Shown: positions 54,975-63,375, numbered from the stretch's first letter. The stretch is DNA of 64,000 nucleotides from Endozoicomonas_A sp049275935 (GCF_049275935.1 NZ_CP184830.1:3224001-3288000), one strand, 5' to 3'. Numbers and translations: made by a program. Notes: generated by a model not told the origin, from the sequence alone.

Positions 54975-56195
54975 CTATGCACAATGTTCGAAGTCGATCA
55001 GGGTTGTGCTTCTGGCGCTTAACCTTTTACAGCCCTTCTTAATTGTTGTGCTGGTTATTGTAGTTTTACCTTCTATATCCATCAATACAGCATATCCTGT
55101 AGACATTCTACCCTTGATAAATCCTTTACCCTTTTGGGTATTTACATAGTCGAACTTTTTAATGCCAAACAACTTGCCAACAGGAATTTTCTTTTCTGAT
55201 CTCTGCCCTTTGTGTAACTGATAGTCACCTTTAGAGACATGAACCTTCTTATACACAATTGGACTCGGTTCAACCAACTCCCAATGTTCACTGCAAATAG
55301 CTACAGCATCATTGAAATGGGTTTTGGGTAATTTTAAAATCGTTTCACGCTTGAATTTTGTCTCATACCCAAAGGTTTCTTTGAATGACCAGTTTTTCTT
55401 TAACACTTCCTTGATGGTGCTGACTTGGGTGGCGTGTTTAGTCTTGCTTTTCTGGCTCTTAATCTCAAATTTCCCATCGTGTAAATCCTTGTGGCACCTT
55501 TCACATAGGGTTATTAGGTTACCAGGCTCATCTGTTCCACCATTTGATCGAAATACAATATGATGAACGTGTAATTTTTCACTATGCTTAACCTTCTGTT
55601 TTGAATGACATTTGTATCCATCACGATCAAGGACATAGGCTTTGACGTTGTAATAATCCTTCTGTTTTCCTTCCTGATAGCCCCTTCCCGACACTTCAGG
55701 GTTGGTTATCTTGTGAATGTCAAAACTGGCCGTTTCTACATTCCATCGGGTAACAGGTAAAATCATTTCAACCTGTTTCTTTTCCCTGAAATGGGACTGA
55801 ACCTTAGACCTTACAGAAGGTGGAAGCCTTCCAAACATGGTTGAGTTTTTCCTGTTCAAAAATCTGGGCTTTCTATATCGGGTTTTTCTGTTACGTCTAT
55901 TGCTCCGATACATTCTCCTTTGATCCATTTTTTTCTTAATATCGGTTCTAAGCTTGACTTGAGACTGATATACAACCTTGCCGTTAGATATAGCAGCACA
56001 GCCGATAACCTTAGAGCCGGTATCCATACCAGCCACTACAGTTTGCTTATAGCCTGTAGAGCCAAACTGTAGCTGTATAGTGAATGGTGTCCTTGAAACA
56101 ACCCTAGCCTTACCCTCTTTCAAGAGCTTTCTGGCCCGTTGGGGCTTGCATGGCATTAATGGTTCACCATTCTTGTTGAGTACGTAAACTAGCAT
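54975..56195 (-). CDS. iscB: IscB RNA-guided nuclease (OMEGA family, Cas9 ancestor)
   Basis: 406 residues, the normal length of IscB. N-terminal PLMP domain (NGEPLMPCKPQRARKLLKEG, PLMP at 12-15); RuvC-I VVAGMDTGSK with Asp58; an Arg-rich bridge helix (RRMYRSNRRNRKTRYRKPRF, 93-112); RuvC-II WNVETASFDIHKI with Glu154; HNH domain LHVHHIVFRSNGG ... NLITLCERCHKDLH (His211/212, Asn226, Cys231/Cys234); RuvC-III KTHFNDAVAI with Asp296. All catalytic residues of both nuclease domains are present, so it should cut both DNA strands guided by its omega-RNA. GGAGG lies 9-13 nt before the ATG. Antisense to nothing else; it separates hsdR from its operon. Confidence 0.95.
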   Translation of the reverse strand: MLVYVLNKNGEPLMPCKPQRARKLLKEGKARVVSRTPFTIQLQFGSTGYKQTVVAGMDTGSKVIGCAAISNGKVVYQSQVKLRTDIKKKMDQRRMYRSNRRNRKTRYRKPRFLNRKNSTMFGRLPPSVRSKVQSHFREKKQVEMILPVTRWNVETASFDIHKITNPEVSGRGYQEGKQKDYYNVKAYVLDRDGYKCHSKQKVKHSEKLHVHHIVFRSNGGTDEPGNLITLCERCHKDLHDGKFEIKSQKSKTKHATQVSTIKEVLKKNWSFKETFGYETKFKRETILKLPKTHFNDAVAICSEHWELVEPSPIVYKKVHVSKGDYQLHKGQRSEKKIPVGKLFGIKKFDYVNTQKGKGFIKGRMSTGYAVLMDIEGKTTITSTTIKKGCKRLSARSTTLIDFEHCA

Positions 56196-56204
56196 TCAGT
56201 CTAC

Positions 56205-56468
56205 CTCCTTCGAGTTGTGCTTACGCTGGTTTGTAGGATCAAACCAGTTTCAGACTTCCTTTCGACCAGTTATAACGGCTTCGCAATGTGGTTGACTGTC
56301 TATAACCCAATAAGACTGTTTACAGAGCCACGATAGAGCAAGGAACTAAGGCGACATTCCAAGGTATCTACATCCGAAATAACGTCTACTATTTTTTGCC
56401 TCTCCTAAATAGTGGTCTAGTCAACAAGGGCTTTTACAAGCCCGTTCCTTTAGGGACGGGTAGTTGAC
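56205..56468 (-). ncRNA. predicted omega-RNA scaffold of IscB
   Basis: The 265 bp before iscB are non-coding but structured. They start with a hairpin at the element end: GTCAAC (56468-56463) pairs with GTTGAC (56425-56420) around two inner hairpins (CCCGTCCCTAAAGGAACGGG and GGGCTTGTAAAAGCCC). In known IscB elements the omega-RNA lies here and its guide is read from the DNA just outside the left end; that would be GAATTACTTGAACTGG (56484-56469). Confidence 0.75.
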
Positions 56469-57393
56469 CCAGTTCAAGTAATTCAATTTGCTTTTGCTTC
56501 TTACCTGCACAAAGAATGATGCCGATAGGGGGGTCTTCTCCATGCTGACGGTCATATCTATTCAGCCAGCGTAGATATAACTCCATCTGTCCTTTGTACT
56601 CAGCTTTAAACTTGCCTGTTTTCAGTTCAATAGCAACCAGTCGCTTCAGTTTTCGGTTATAGAACAAGAGATCAATATAAAAATCATCTTCATCAATTTG
56701 AACTCGGTGCTGGCGTGCGACAAAAGTGAAGCCCATACCCATTTCTAACAGAAAATGCTCCATTTCCCGCAAAATAGCATCCTCAAGATCTTTTTCCACG
56801 TAGGTATCATTAAGCTCAAGAAAATCCAGAATGTAAGGGTCTTTCAGAACGATATCCTGATCGGCTTTCCCTTGATCCCTCAGCATTTTCAGATCGTGAA
56901 CAATGGTTTCTTCCGGCTTTCGGGATAAGGCAGTACGCTCAAACAGCATGGAATCCATACGCTCGCTGAAGGTGCGGACAGACCATCGCTCCTGAATCGC
57001 CATGGTCATATAGAACTCACGTTTTAATGGGTCATCAATGTAAATCAACAGTTTCAGGTGTGACCAGCTCAATTGTCTCCACACTGTAGAGACAATTTCA
57101 TCAGCCTCACAGATTTCGGCAAACTTAATACAATGTCTCAATTGCTGAGGGCTCCAGCCCTTACCAAACTGCCCGGAGAGCTGGCGGGACAAGTCGGAAA
57201 TAACCTGTTTGCCGTAGTCTGCCCGCTTACCCTTCAGGATTTCCTGCTGAATACGCTGACCGACCTTCCAATAGAGTGCGGTTATCTCGGCATTGAGTGC
57301 CACCGCTGCCCGTTGTTTGGCTCTTTGTATCAGGTCTTTGATTTCGCCGAACAGGTTATCCGGCTCTTTTGATGAAGCGGGTGTTTTGCTCAT
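56434..57393 (-). pseudogene. DUF1016 PDDEXK nuclease gene with IscB element inserted at its 3' end
   Basis: 319 residues as read: 308 native residues and 11 from the IscB left end (GQLPVPKGTGL). DUF1016_N part (VALNAEITALYWKVGQRIQQ, EIVSTVWRQLSWSHLKLLIY) and nuclease domain (VQIDEDDFYIDLLFYNRKLK, Asp241; LVAIELK, Glu256/Lys258) are intact. The family usually continues ELLELDKSGIxVAEY; the continuation DKTGIVES is found on the far side of the element (54910 downwards) if one missing G is restored. The nuclease may still be active. This copy belongs to a different DUF1016 subgroup from those at 49633 and 59988. Confidence 0.85.
57072..57096. repeat. 25-bp palindrome, copy C, inside a coding region
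   Basis: ATTGTCTCCACA C TGTAGAGACAAT. Encodes the conserved DUF1016 residues EIVSTVWRQL on the minus strand (one mismatch pair in the arms). Confidence 0.8.
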
Positions 57394-57452
57394 GCGGTGG
57401 CCTCTGCGGGTTGTTCTTGTTGTTGTGCTTCTGGTTGCCAGTCACGTACGTC

Positions 57453-57869
57453 CTAAGAGATTTCAGGGAGTGATTTAACCAGATTTAACAGCTCATGGGT
57501 TAGCAGAATCAGTTCTTTCAACAGTTGCGGGTTAATATCCAGATGCCCTTCGTATTCCGCCAGGTTACGATGCTTGTGGCATTGATCAAGAACCCGCCAT
57601 TTTGCACGACTCAAGTCTAATGTATGCTGCAAACACTGGAACACCAGATAACGGCTTTCAGAGCGGTAGCCGTGCCAGCGTAATGCAGCAAGTGACAAAG
57701 CATGGGCCGCACTGTAGGCCAGAGAAAACTGACTGTCGACGGATAAACCACTGATGGCAGCATCTTTGAGTTTGGTTTCAGCCGCCCGAACCATCCCTGC
57801 AAATTCCTGTGCATCGGGGGGTTCTTGTTTGAGCTTGTTGATTTTGACCAGATTATCCAGCTTTTTCAC
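57453..57869 (-). CDS. HEPN-like partner of the nucleotidyltransferase
   Basis: 138 residues, predicted all-helical: QEFAGMVRAAETKLKDAAIS, SQFSLAYSAAHALSLAALRW, HGYRSESRYLVFQCLQHTLD, HKHRNLAEYEGHLDINPQLL, ELILLTHELLNLVKSL. The pattern RNxxEY/H after a helix is HEPN-like (RxxxxH-type RNase site: HRNLAEYEG), although the final His of the classic motif is replaced by Tyr. ATG overlaps the stop of the upstream nucleotidyltransferase gene (ATGA), so the two form a toxin-antitoxin-like pair. Confidence 0.75.
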   Translation of the reverse strand: MKKLDNLVKINKLKQEPPDAQEFAGMVRAAETKLKDAAISGLSVDSQFSLAYSAAHALSLAALRWHGYRSESRYLVFQCLQHTLDLSRAKWRVLDQCHKHRNLAEYEGHLDINPQLLKELILLTHELLNLVKSLPEIS

Positions 57870-58459
57870 GATGGCTTGTCTCCGGTTAAGGGTTGATCGG
57901 TCAGCCAGAGTTTGGGCTGCTCCATAAGTCGTGTGACAAAACTTTGCTGACTGTCTACTCTTTGCTGGAATTCTTCAGGCGTCAGCAGTGTAGGATTAAT
58001 GATTCGCCCCAGCTGATTTTCTGCTGGTTCCAGATGCTCCATAATCTCGCCATAACTTAAATCATGCCCCACCAGCAAAACGTCTATATCACTGCCCGCG
58101 TGTTCCTGTCCTTTTGCTACCGAGCCATAAATAAATGCCATGTCACATTGACTTAAAACGGGCGACAGTGCTCTTTTAATCACACCCTGTACGCCAAAGG
58201 TTTTGCGGGTAATGGCTTTCAGCTCTTCAAACACGGGGTTATCGGGATTGGCTTGATAATGCTGCTGGTTACCCTGCTGGTGAGTGGTGAGCAATCCGAC
58301 TTCGGTCATTTTCTTGAGTTCCCGAACCACAGCGCCCTTGCCGACCCCGGCCAGCCTTGCCACCTCGTTCAGATAAAAAGAGCAGTCCGGCTTGCCGTAG
58401 AGCACAGCCAGCAGACGTTGCTGAGTTTTGGTGAACAGTACGGAGGCAATGGATGACAC
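57866..58459 (-). CDS. winged-helix / MNT nucleotidyltransferase fusion
   Basis: 197 residues. N-terminal winged helix (KTQQRLLAVLYGKPDCSFYL, NEVARLAGVGKGAVVRELKK, MTEVGLLTTHQQGNQQHYQA, about 9-77) and a C-terminal nucleotidyltransferase (AFIYGSVAKGQEHAGSDIDV, LLVGHDLSYGEIMEHL: GS-x-KG and SDIDV). Typical of antitoxins that both neutralise a HEPN partner and regulate their operon. The 22-bp repeats just upstream (58501-58566) are candidate binding sites. Confidence 0.88.
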   Translation of the reverse strand: MSSIASVLFTKTQQRLLAVLYGKPDCSFYLNEVARLAGVGKGAVVRELKKMTEVGLLTTHQQGNQQHYQANPDNPVFEELKAITRKTFGVQGVIKRALSPVLSQCDMAFIYGSVAKGQEHAGSDIDVLLVGHDLSYGEIMEHLEPAENQLGRIINPTLLTPEEFQQRVDSQQSFVTRLMEQPKLWLTDQPLTGDKPS

Positions 58460-58500
58460 AGTGACGAAGTTCCTATAGAGGTATCAATATGGGAACTATA

Positions 58501-58566
58501 GGTCTCATATTGGGACTTTTCAAGGTCCCAAAAAAAGACCTTTTAGTCTCAAATTGGGACTTTTTT
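58501..58566. promoter_or_regulatory. two 22-bp direct repeats upstream of the wHTH/nucleotidyltransferase gene
   Basis: GGTCTCATAT TGGGACTTTTCA (58501-58522) and AGTCTCAAAT TGGGACTTTTTT (58545-58566), with an overlapping inverted repeat TTGGGAC...GTCCCAA at 58510-58531. Similar motif before hsdR. Confidence 0.65.
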
Positions 58567-58569
58567 CAA

Positions 58570-58594
58570 ATTGTCTCCAAAGTGCGGAGACAAT
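58570..58594. repeat. 25-bp palindrome, copy D
   Basis: ATTGTCTCCAAA G TGCGGAGACAAT, in the gap between hsdS and the nucleotidyltransferase gene. Confidence 0.8.
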
Positions 58595-58608
58595 CGCAGG
58601 CTCAGATA

Positions 58609-59991
58609 TTATGGCGGAGCGACCCAGTCACGTACGTCAATTTTGCCGGTGACGGCGGCGGAGATTAGGACGGTGCGATGTTCCTGCATTAAAGCAATTG
58701 CTTGCTCAGCTTCATGAGTTAATTCTTCATACTTGGACTTTATGCCCCTGAGGTAGCTATGAATTGCTTCAGCTTCTTCTTTTAGAGGCACGATCACAGG
58801 AATATTTTCTACCTGTTCGACACGCAAGTGAGTAACGGTACTTCCATGCGAAACACTCTCGATATATCGCTCAAGACAATCAGATAAGAGGAAATCAAAC
58901 AGAAAACTCTTGTAGTCCGGATCATGGGAAATGAAATTCATCATTCTTTGACCAAGACAGAACTTAAGGTTTTCTGGGACGAGGCAGATTTCACCCGCAG
59001 GTGCTTCACGAGTGAACAAAATCGAACCAGCAGGTGGAATGCCCCGTTGAGTCCAAATCTTGAAGTTTCTTTCGTCGGTATACAAAGCACCATTAAAGTT
59101 GAGCTTCTGGTTTTTCACATTTGTGGTTCTGACAACAAAATATTCGCCATCATCGAAGTATTCTGGAGTTTTGTTTCGACAGTCGACAACATCAGCAACA
59201 TGCTTTAGACGCTTAACTTCCCAATGCTCCGGCACTTCCCCAAGCCACTCCACACCGGAATCCTTCATCGGTGCATCAGGGTTCAGCCCCTTGGTGACGG
59301 CATGACTGATCACCGCCTGTCGTTTTTCTTTCAACAGCCGGATCAGGGATTGCTGCTCTTCGATCAGGGTGTCGATTTTGGCGGTTTCGTGGTCGAGGAA
59401 CCTAAGAATAGTGTCCTGTTCGACTCTATCTGGCAGTGGAAGAACCAAGTCTTTCACAATTCCGGAATTCAAACCGTGCATGATTGATCCTTTACCGAGA
59501 GTTTTAATCTGAAAACCAATCTCGTGTGTTTCATCAATCAGTATCTTGAAGAATCTTGGATCAATTTCATGCTCTTTAACTCTGGTTCTCAAAAGATGCG
59601 AATCAATTATCCCTGACGGAATACCTTCAGGAACGATTTCGCACTTCCCACTTGTACCCATCATGGTTATCAGAATGTCATTCGGGAATACCTGATAAAG
59701 ACTCATTTCTTGGAATTTTTCAGTAGTAATTTTTCTCTTTCCTAAAGAAAAATCCTTCTTAATTACATTTTCTTGCCCGTAGACATTGTGACCATGCTCA
59801 GCCATATCGTCGAGCTTTAAGGCACTGCCGAAAGGGCCGATCTTTATGCCTTCAGAGCCATCTTTAAGCACATAGCGGACTTTTTTTAAGTTCCAATGTT
59901 TGGGGATGGAACTCAACCACTCAACCCCAGAATCCTTATATTCCGGATAAGCCGCATATTTTTTGCGCTCAAGGCTGTTTCCATCCATCAC
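58609..59991 (-). CDS. hsdS: type I restriction-modification specificity subunit HsdS
   Basis: 460 residues with two target-recognition domains, each introduced by a conserved segment: KDSGVEWLSSIPKHWNLKKV (about 20) and KDSGVEWLGEVPEHWEVKRL (about 248). Each TRD is followed by a coiled-coil spacer (DTLIEEQQSLIRLLKEKRQA and LTHEAEQAIALMQEHRTVLI). It selects the bipartite DNA site for the HsdM/HsdR complex. Its ATG overlaps the stop of the mini-DUF1016 gene (ATGA). Confidence 0.95.
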   Translation of the reverse strand: MMDGNSLERKKYAAYPEYKDSGVEWLSSIPKHWNLKKVRYVLKDGSEGIKIGPFGSALKLDDMAEHGHNVYGQENVIKKDFSLGKRKITTEKFQEMSLYQVFPNDILITMMGTSGKCEIVPEGIPSGIIDSHLLRTRVKEHEIDPRFFKILIDETHEIGFQIKTLGKGSIMHGLNSGIVKDLVLPLPDRVEQDTILRFLDHETAKIDTLIEEQQSLIRLLKEKRQAVISHAVTKGLNPDAPMKDSGVEWLGEVPEHWEVKRLKHVADVVDCRNKTPEYFDDGEYFVVRTTNVKNQKLNFNGALYTDERNFKIWTQRGIPPAGSILFTREAPAGEICLVPENLKFCLGQRMMNFISHDPDYKSFLFDFLLSDCLERYIESVSHGSTVTHLRVEQVENIPVIVPLKEEAEAIHSYLRGIKSKYEELTHEAEQAIALMQEHRTVLISAAVTGKIDVRDWVAPP

Positions 59992-60578
59992 AACTCACCC
60001 CTCAGTCCCTGCTCAATTTCTTCAATACTGGGCAGTTGCGATTGCAGATTTTCTGGCAGTGAGTGGGTCAGTTGGTATTCCGAAACACCAATAGGCTTTT
60101 GAATATCGCTGAGGGCGTATTCCGCCAGGACGTTTCGGCTCCAGCCACGTTCTATGGTTTTGCCCACGTAATACAGAGCTTCAGCCGTTGTTTGGCACTT
60201 GCTGATTATCTTCAGGTTATGTCCCCAGGGAATCGACGTTAATTGGCCAACAAGCTGTTGGCTTTTTTCAACCTCATCTCGGTAGAACAGGTGCCACTGA
60301 CGGATGTATTTGATGTTGCTGAGGGAAAAGCCTTTAATATCAGGGAATTCGCTGCTTAAATCCTTATTCAGCTGCTTTAAAAAACCATCACCCCAATTTG
60401 CTTCAACCTGCCGCCGAACAATGTCTTCCCCCAGTTCCCAGTAAAAATTCAGCAGAGTGGAGTTCACCTGAACGGCGGCCTTGAGTTGGGTTGCCAGCAC
60501 CTTCTGTTTAAGGTTTTTCAGCCAGCTTTTGTATTCCTTATTCAGGCTCAGGTTAATGTTGCTTTTTGGCTTGCTCAT
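59988..60578 (-). CDS. shortened DUF1016 protein without the nuclease domain, inside the hsd operon
   Basis: 196 residues. Residues 1-151 match residues 1-151 of the full-length protein at 49633-50685, and the last 45 residues (AEYALSDIQKPIGVSEYQLT HSLPENLQSQLPSIEEIEQG) match its end; an in-frame block of exactly 154 residues is missing. The missing part includes Asp244, Glu259 and Lys261 of the PDDEXK site, so no nuclease activity is expected. The frame is intact, and it overlaps hsdM upstream and hsdS downstream by 4 bases each, so it is translated as part of the operon. Possible role: modulator or decoy for full-length DUF1016 or for the HsdMS complex. Confidence 0.9.
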   Translation of the reverse strand: MSKPKSNINLSLNKEYKSWLKNLKQKVLATQLKAAVQVNSTLLNFYWELGEDIVRRQVEANWGDGFLKQLNKDLSSEFPDIKGFSLSNIKYIRQWHLFYRDEVEKSQQLVGQLTSIPWGHNLKIISKCQTTAEALYYVGKTIERGWSRNVLAEYALSDIQKPIGVSEYQLTHSLPENLQSQLPSIEEIEQGLRGEL

Positions 60579-62809
60579 GAGTGAACCTCTTGTAACAGAC
60601 TCATGATTCTAGCACTCACCGCATCCAGATCAGCATCAATCGCTTCCAGCGCACGGGGCGGCTGATACACATAGAAGTGTCGGTTAAAAGGAATCTCGTA
60701 ACCCACAATTCCAACTTCACCATCCTGGGCATCGCATTTATCGGCATTGATCCAAGCATCGGGTACATGGGGAGCCACTTCCCGGTTGAAGTAGGTTTCG
60801 ATCAGGATATGGGTGGGCATTGATGGGTCAAGAGGAATGTTCTCGTTATCCCGCAGGTCGCCATCGGTCTGGAATTCGACGACTTTGCCTTTGTATTCGA
60901 ATGCGCCGTAAAGTGGTTGGGTTTCTTCTTCCAGTACCTTTTTGATAACAGGTTCGGCTTCGGGGTTCTTGCAGGTGACGGCATCGAGGAACTGCTTTTT
61001 CTCTTTGGCATCCAGCTTTAAATTAGCGGCTTTGAGGGCGGCTTTCAGGTCTTTATCGAACTGGTTAAAGTCGTTAGACAGTACCGTTCCGACTGTATTT
61101 TGCAGAGTTTGGGCTTTCTCCATCAGCCCCCGCTGGAACAGCCAGAGTTTGTCGTTCAGTACCTCTTTGATCTGCTTCTCTTTCAGTTCTTTGAAGTCTT
61201 TTTTGATTTTGGTGCGGATGGCTTCTTCATTGTCTGCCAAGGTTGTATGACACTCTGTGCCGAATTCCTCAACCATCCAGCGCATAACGGCGTTATACGG
61301 CCTGGGTGCATAGCGTAGACCCGTTACAGCGTCATCCGTAATCTGGGCGGACAGGCGAAGTGGGCGTTCCACGGTAATACGACGGTAGCCGAATTCATGA
61401 CTGTCGAAAATTTTGGCGGCAAAGTTTTCTTCGGATGCTTCTGCAAAGGCTCCAAAGTTTTGGGTAATGAGGCGACGGTCAGCCTCGCTCATTATGTTCC
61501 GCTTGGAGCCCAGGGACTTACGCATCTTGCCACACAGGTGTACGCCGTTAATCAGCTGCACTCTACCTTTGCGTTCATCGGACTTTTTATTGGTCAGCAC
61601 CCACACATAGGTAGCGATACCGGTGTTGTAGAACATGTCTGTGGGCAGGGCGACAATGGCTTCGAGCAGGTCGGCTTCGAGAATATAACGGCGAATTTCG
61701 CTTTCACCACTGCCTGCACTGCCGGTAAACAGCGGCGAACCGTTGAGGATAATGCCGATGCGGCTGGGGTTCTGGTTCTCTGGTGTGATGTCCCTGAACT
61801 TGCTGATCAGGTGCATCAGGAACAGCAGCGAACCATCGGACACTCTTGGCAGGCCGGGGCCAAAGCGACCGTCGTAGCCTTTGTGTTCATGCTCATCTTT
61901 AATGGTGCCTTCGATCTTTTTCCAGTCCACCCCGAATGGCGGATTAGACAGCATGTAGTCAAACTGGTCGCCACTGAGGTGATCGTTCGACAGAGTGTTG
62001 CCCAGTTTGATGCGACTGACATCCTGACCCTTGATCAGCATATCGGCTTTACAGATGGCGTAGGACTCCGGGTTCAGCTCTTGGCCAAAGGCCGTCATAC
62101 GAGCTTTTGTATTATGCTTGTATACGTACTCCATTCCCGCAGAGAGAAAGCCGCCTGTACCTGCCGTTGGATCATAAATACTGCGAACGATCCCTTCTTT
62201 GGTTAAAGCATCATCATCTTCCATAAACACCAGTGAAGTGGTGAGCTCGACAATATCCCTTGGGGTAAAGTGTTCACCGGCGGTTTCGTTGGAAGATTCG
62301 GCAAAGCGACGGATCAGTTCTTCAAACACCAAGCCCATATCGTGGTTGCTGATCGCCTTGGGGCTGAGGTCGATGGTGGCAAACTTCCGCAGTACCTTGA
62401 ACAGCAGGTTGGCTTCGTTCAGGCTGCCTACAAACTCATCAAACTTGAAATGCTCAAAGATTTCACGGGCATCTTTGGAGAAGGAGAGGACATAGTTTTC
62501 AAGGTTGTCCTTGATATCGCCCTGACCCATCTTCGACAGGTTCATGGGTGAAGTATTGAAAAACGACAATCCAGAAGCACGCAGCAGCATCTTCTCCATG
62601 CCTTCTTCAGGCAGGTTCATGGCCTTTACTTTTTCGTGCTGGGCAACCACTGCTTCCTTGGTGGGCTCCAGAACGCATTCCAGGCGGCGCAGCAGGGTAA
62701 ACGGTAAGATGATGCGCCCGTACTGGGATTGCTTGAAATCGCCTCGCAGGAGGTCGGCTACGGACCAGATGAAGGCGGCAAGGTTGTTAGAGGTTTGGGT
62801 GTTGGGCAT
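60575..62809 (-). CDS. hsdM: type I restriction-modification methyltransferase subunit HsdM
   Basis: 744 residues, longer than the usual 500-550. N-terminal helical domain (NLAAFIWSVADLLRGDFKQS, QYGRIILPFTLLRRL), SAM motif I YDPTAGTGGFLSAG (213-221 core), motif IV MLSNPPFGVDWKK (NPPF at 289-292), HFTPRDIVELTTSLVF before motif I. An extended C-terminal region (about 500-744) is typical of a subset of HsdM. N6-adenine methyltransferase. First gene of the operon, with the DUF1016 gene overlapping its stop. Confidence 0.95.
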   Translation of the reverse strand: MPNTQTSNNLAAFIWSVADLLRGDFKQSQYGRIILPFTLLRRLECVLEPTKEAVVAQHEKVKAMNLPEEGMEKMLLRASGLSFFNTSPMNLSKMGQGDIKDNLENYVLSFSKDAREIFEHFKFDEFVGSLNEANLLFKVLRKFATIDLSPKAISNHDMGLVFEELIRRFAESSNETAGEHFTPRDIVELTTSLVFMEDDDALTKEGIVRSIYDPTAGTGGFLSAGMEYVYKHNTKARMTAFGQELNPESYAICKADMLIKGQDVSRIKLGNTLSNDHLSGDQFDYMLSNPPFGVDWKKIEGTIKDEHEHKGYDGRFGPGLPRVSDGSLLFLMHLISKFRDITPENQNPSRIGIILNGSPLFTGSAGSGESEIRRYILEADLLEAIVALPTDMFYNTGIATYVWVLTNKKSDERKGRVQLINGVHLCGKMRKSLGSKRNIMSEADRRLITQNFGAFAEASEENFAAKIFDSHEFGYRRITVERPLRLSAQITDDAVTGLRYAPRPYNAVMRWMVEEFGTECHTTLADNEEAIRTKIKKDFKELKEKQIKEVLNDKLWLFQRGLMEKAQTLQNTVGTVLSNDFNQFDKDLKAALKAANLKLDAKEKKQFLDAVTCKNPEAEPVIKKVLEEETQPLYGAFEYKGKVVEFQTDGDLRDNENIPLDPSMPTHILIETYFNREVAPHVPDAWINADKCDAQDGEVGIVGYEIPFNRHFYVYQPPRALEAIDADLDAVSARIMSLLQEVHS

Positions 62810-63147
62810 ATCTTGACCAGATTGAGCTTTTGGCTGGCAGGTGAGTCAGCAAAAGTGACCAATTGATTGACTTTGATGCTGCTAGAGTACATCAAAAGTT
62901 CAGTATTAACGAATAGCGAAATATGTTTACCCAAGCTCTGGCGTTCAGGGTTGCACATTCGAAAACTATAAAAATAGAAGTCTCTGAATCGTAAGGGCAT
63001 ATTGTTATTGTCGTCTAATAGGTAATGGCAATACCAGAAGCTTTTGCAGGTATTCAGCGAGGGTTGGGTTACTGCCTTTTGGCTTGGGCGGGCGGCCCTC
63101 TGTGTCAGGATAGTGGGTGTAACTTCTACAGGCACTACTTTTGCTCT
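62810..63147. other. upstream region of hsdM
   Basis: 340 bp before the direct repeat. Must hold the operon promoter. No gene or strong promoter was identified. Confidence 0.4.
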
Positions 63148-63243
63148 TTCCCTACCAAGAGCCGTTGTCGTATGAGAGAATCAGCCTGGCATTAGGGGTT
63201 TTCACAAGAATAAAAACGAGGTCGTGGAATGGGGGATTCAGGT
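63148..63243. repeat. right 96-bp direct repeat flanking the defence island
   Basis: Partner of 50771-50866 with five differences. Continues directly into the livH coding start (63229), so this copy carries the original junction. Confidence 0.9.
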
Positions 63244-63375
63244 TTTTACCTTATTCAGCAACTGCTTAACGGGCTGACGATAGGCAGTACTTACGCTCTG
63301 ATTGCTATCGGTTATACCATGGTTTATGGGATTTTTACTTTTCTAATAGATAATAAAATCAATCAGTTATATTGA
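63229..63375 (+). pseudogene. livH: livH (branched-chain amino acid permease), N-terminal fragment
   Basis: 48 codons. The first 35-36 (MGDSGFYLIQQLLNGLTIGS, TYALIAIGYTMVYGI) match the start of LivH, which should continue with GMINFAHGE. Instead the frame reads FTFLIDNKINQLY and stops. The gene was cut near 63335. Confidence 0.88.

Larger units (their letters stand above)
54911..56468 (-). mobile_element. IscB-carrying IS200/IS605-type element (no tnpA)
   Basis: 1558 bp. The left end (56468, reading the minus strand) starts GTCAACTACCCGTCCC; the right end is a GC hairpin (CCCCGCTGAAGCGAGGGG) followed by TTTTACGCAAAATTCG at 54911. The ends were placed by joining the flanks: ...CTTGAACTGG plus ATAAAACTG restores the DUF1016 frame (E-L-D-K-T). 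No Y1 transposase gene is present, so movement would need one supplied in trans. Confidence 0.8.

Noticed and set aside
54975..56195. The IscB gene as an ordinary HNH endonuclease or a TnpB
   Set aside because: The PLMP domain, Arg-rich bridge helix and an HNH inserted between RuvC-II and RuvC-III define IscB; TnpB has no HNH.
61397..62206. 269-codon plus-strand open frame opposite hsdM
   Set aside because: Shadow of hsdM; its composition is that of a reverse-strand codon mirror.
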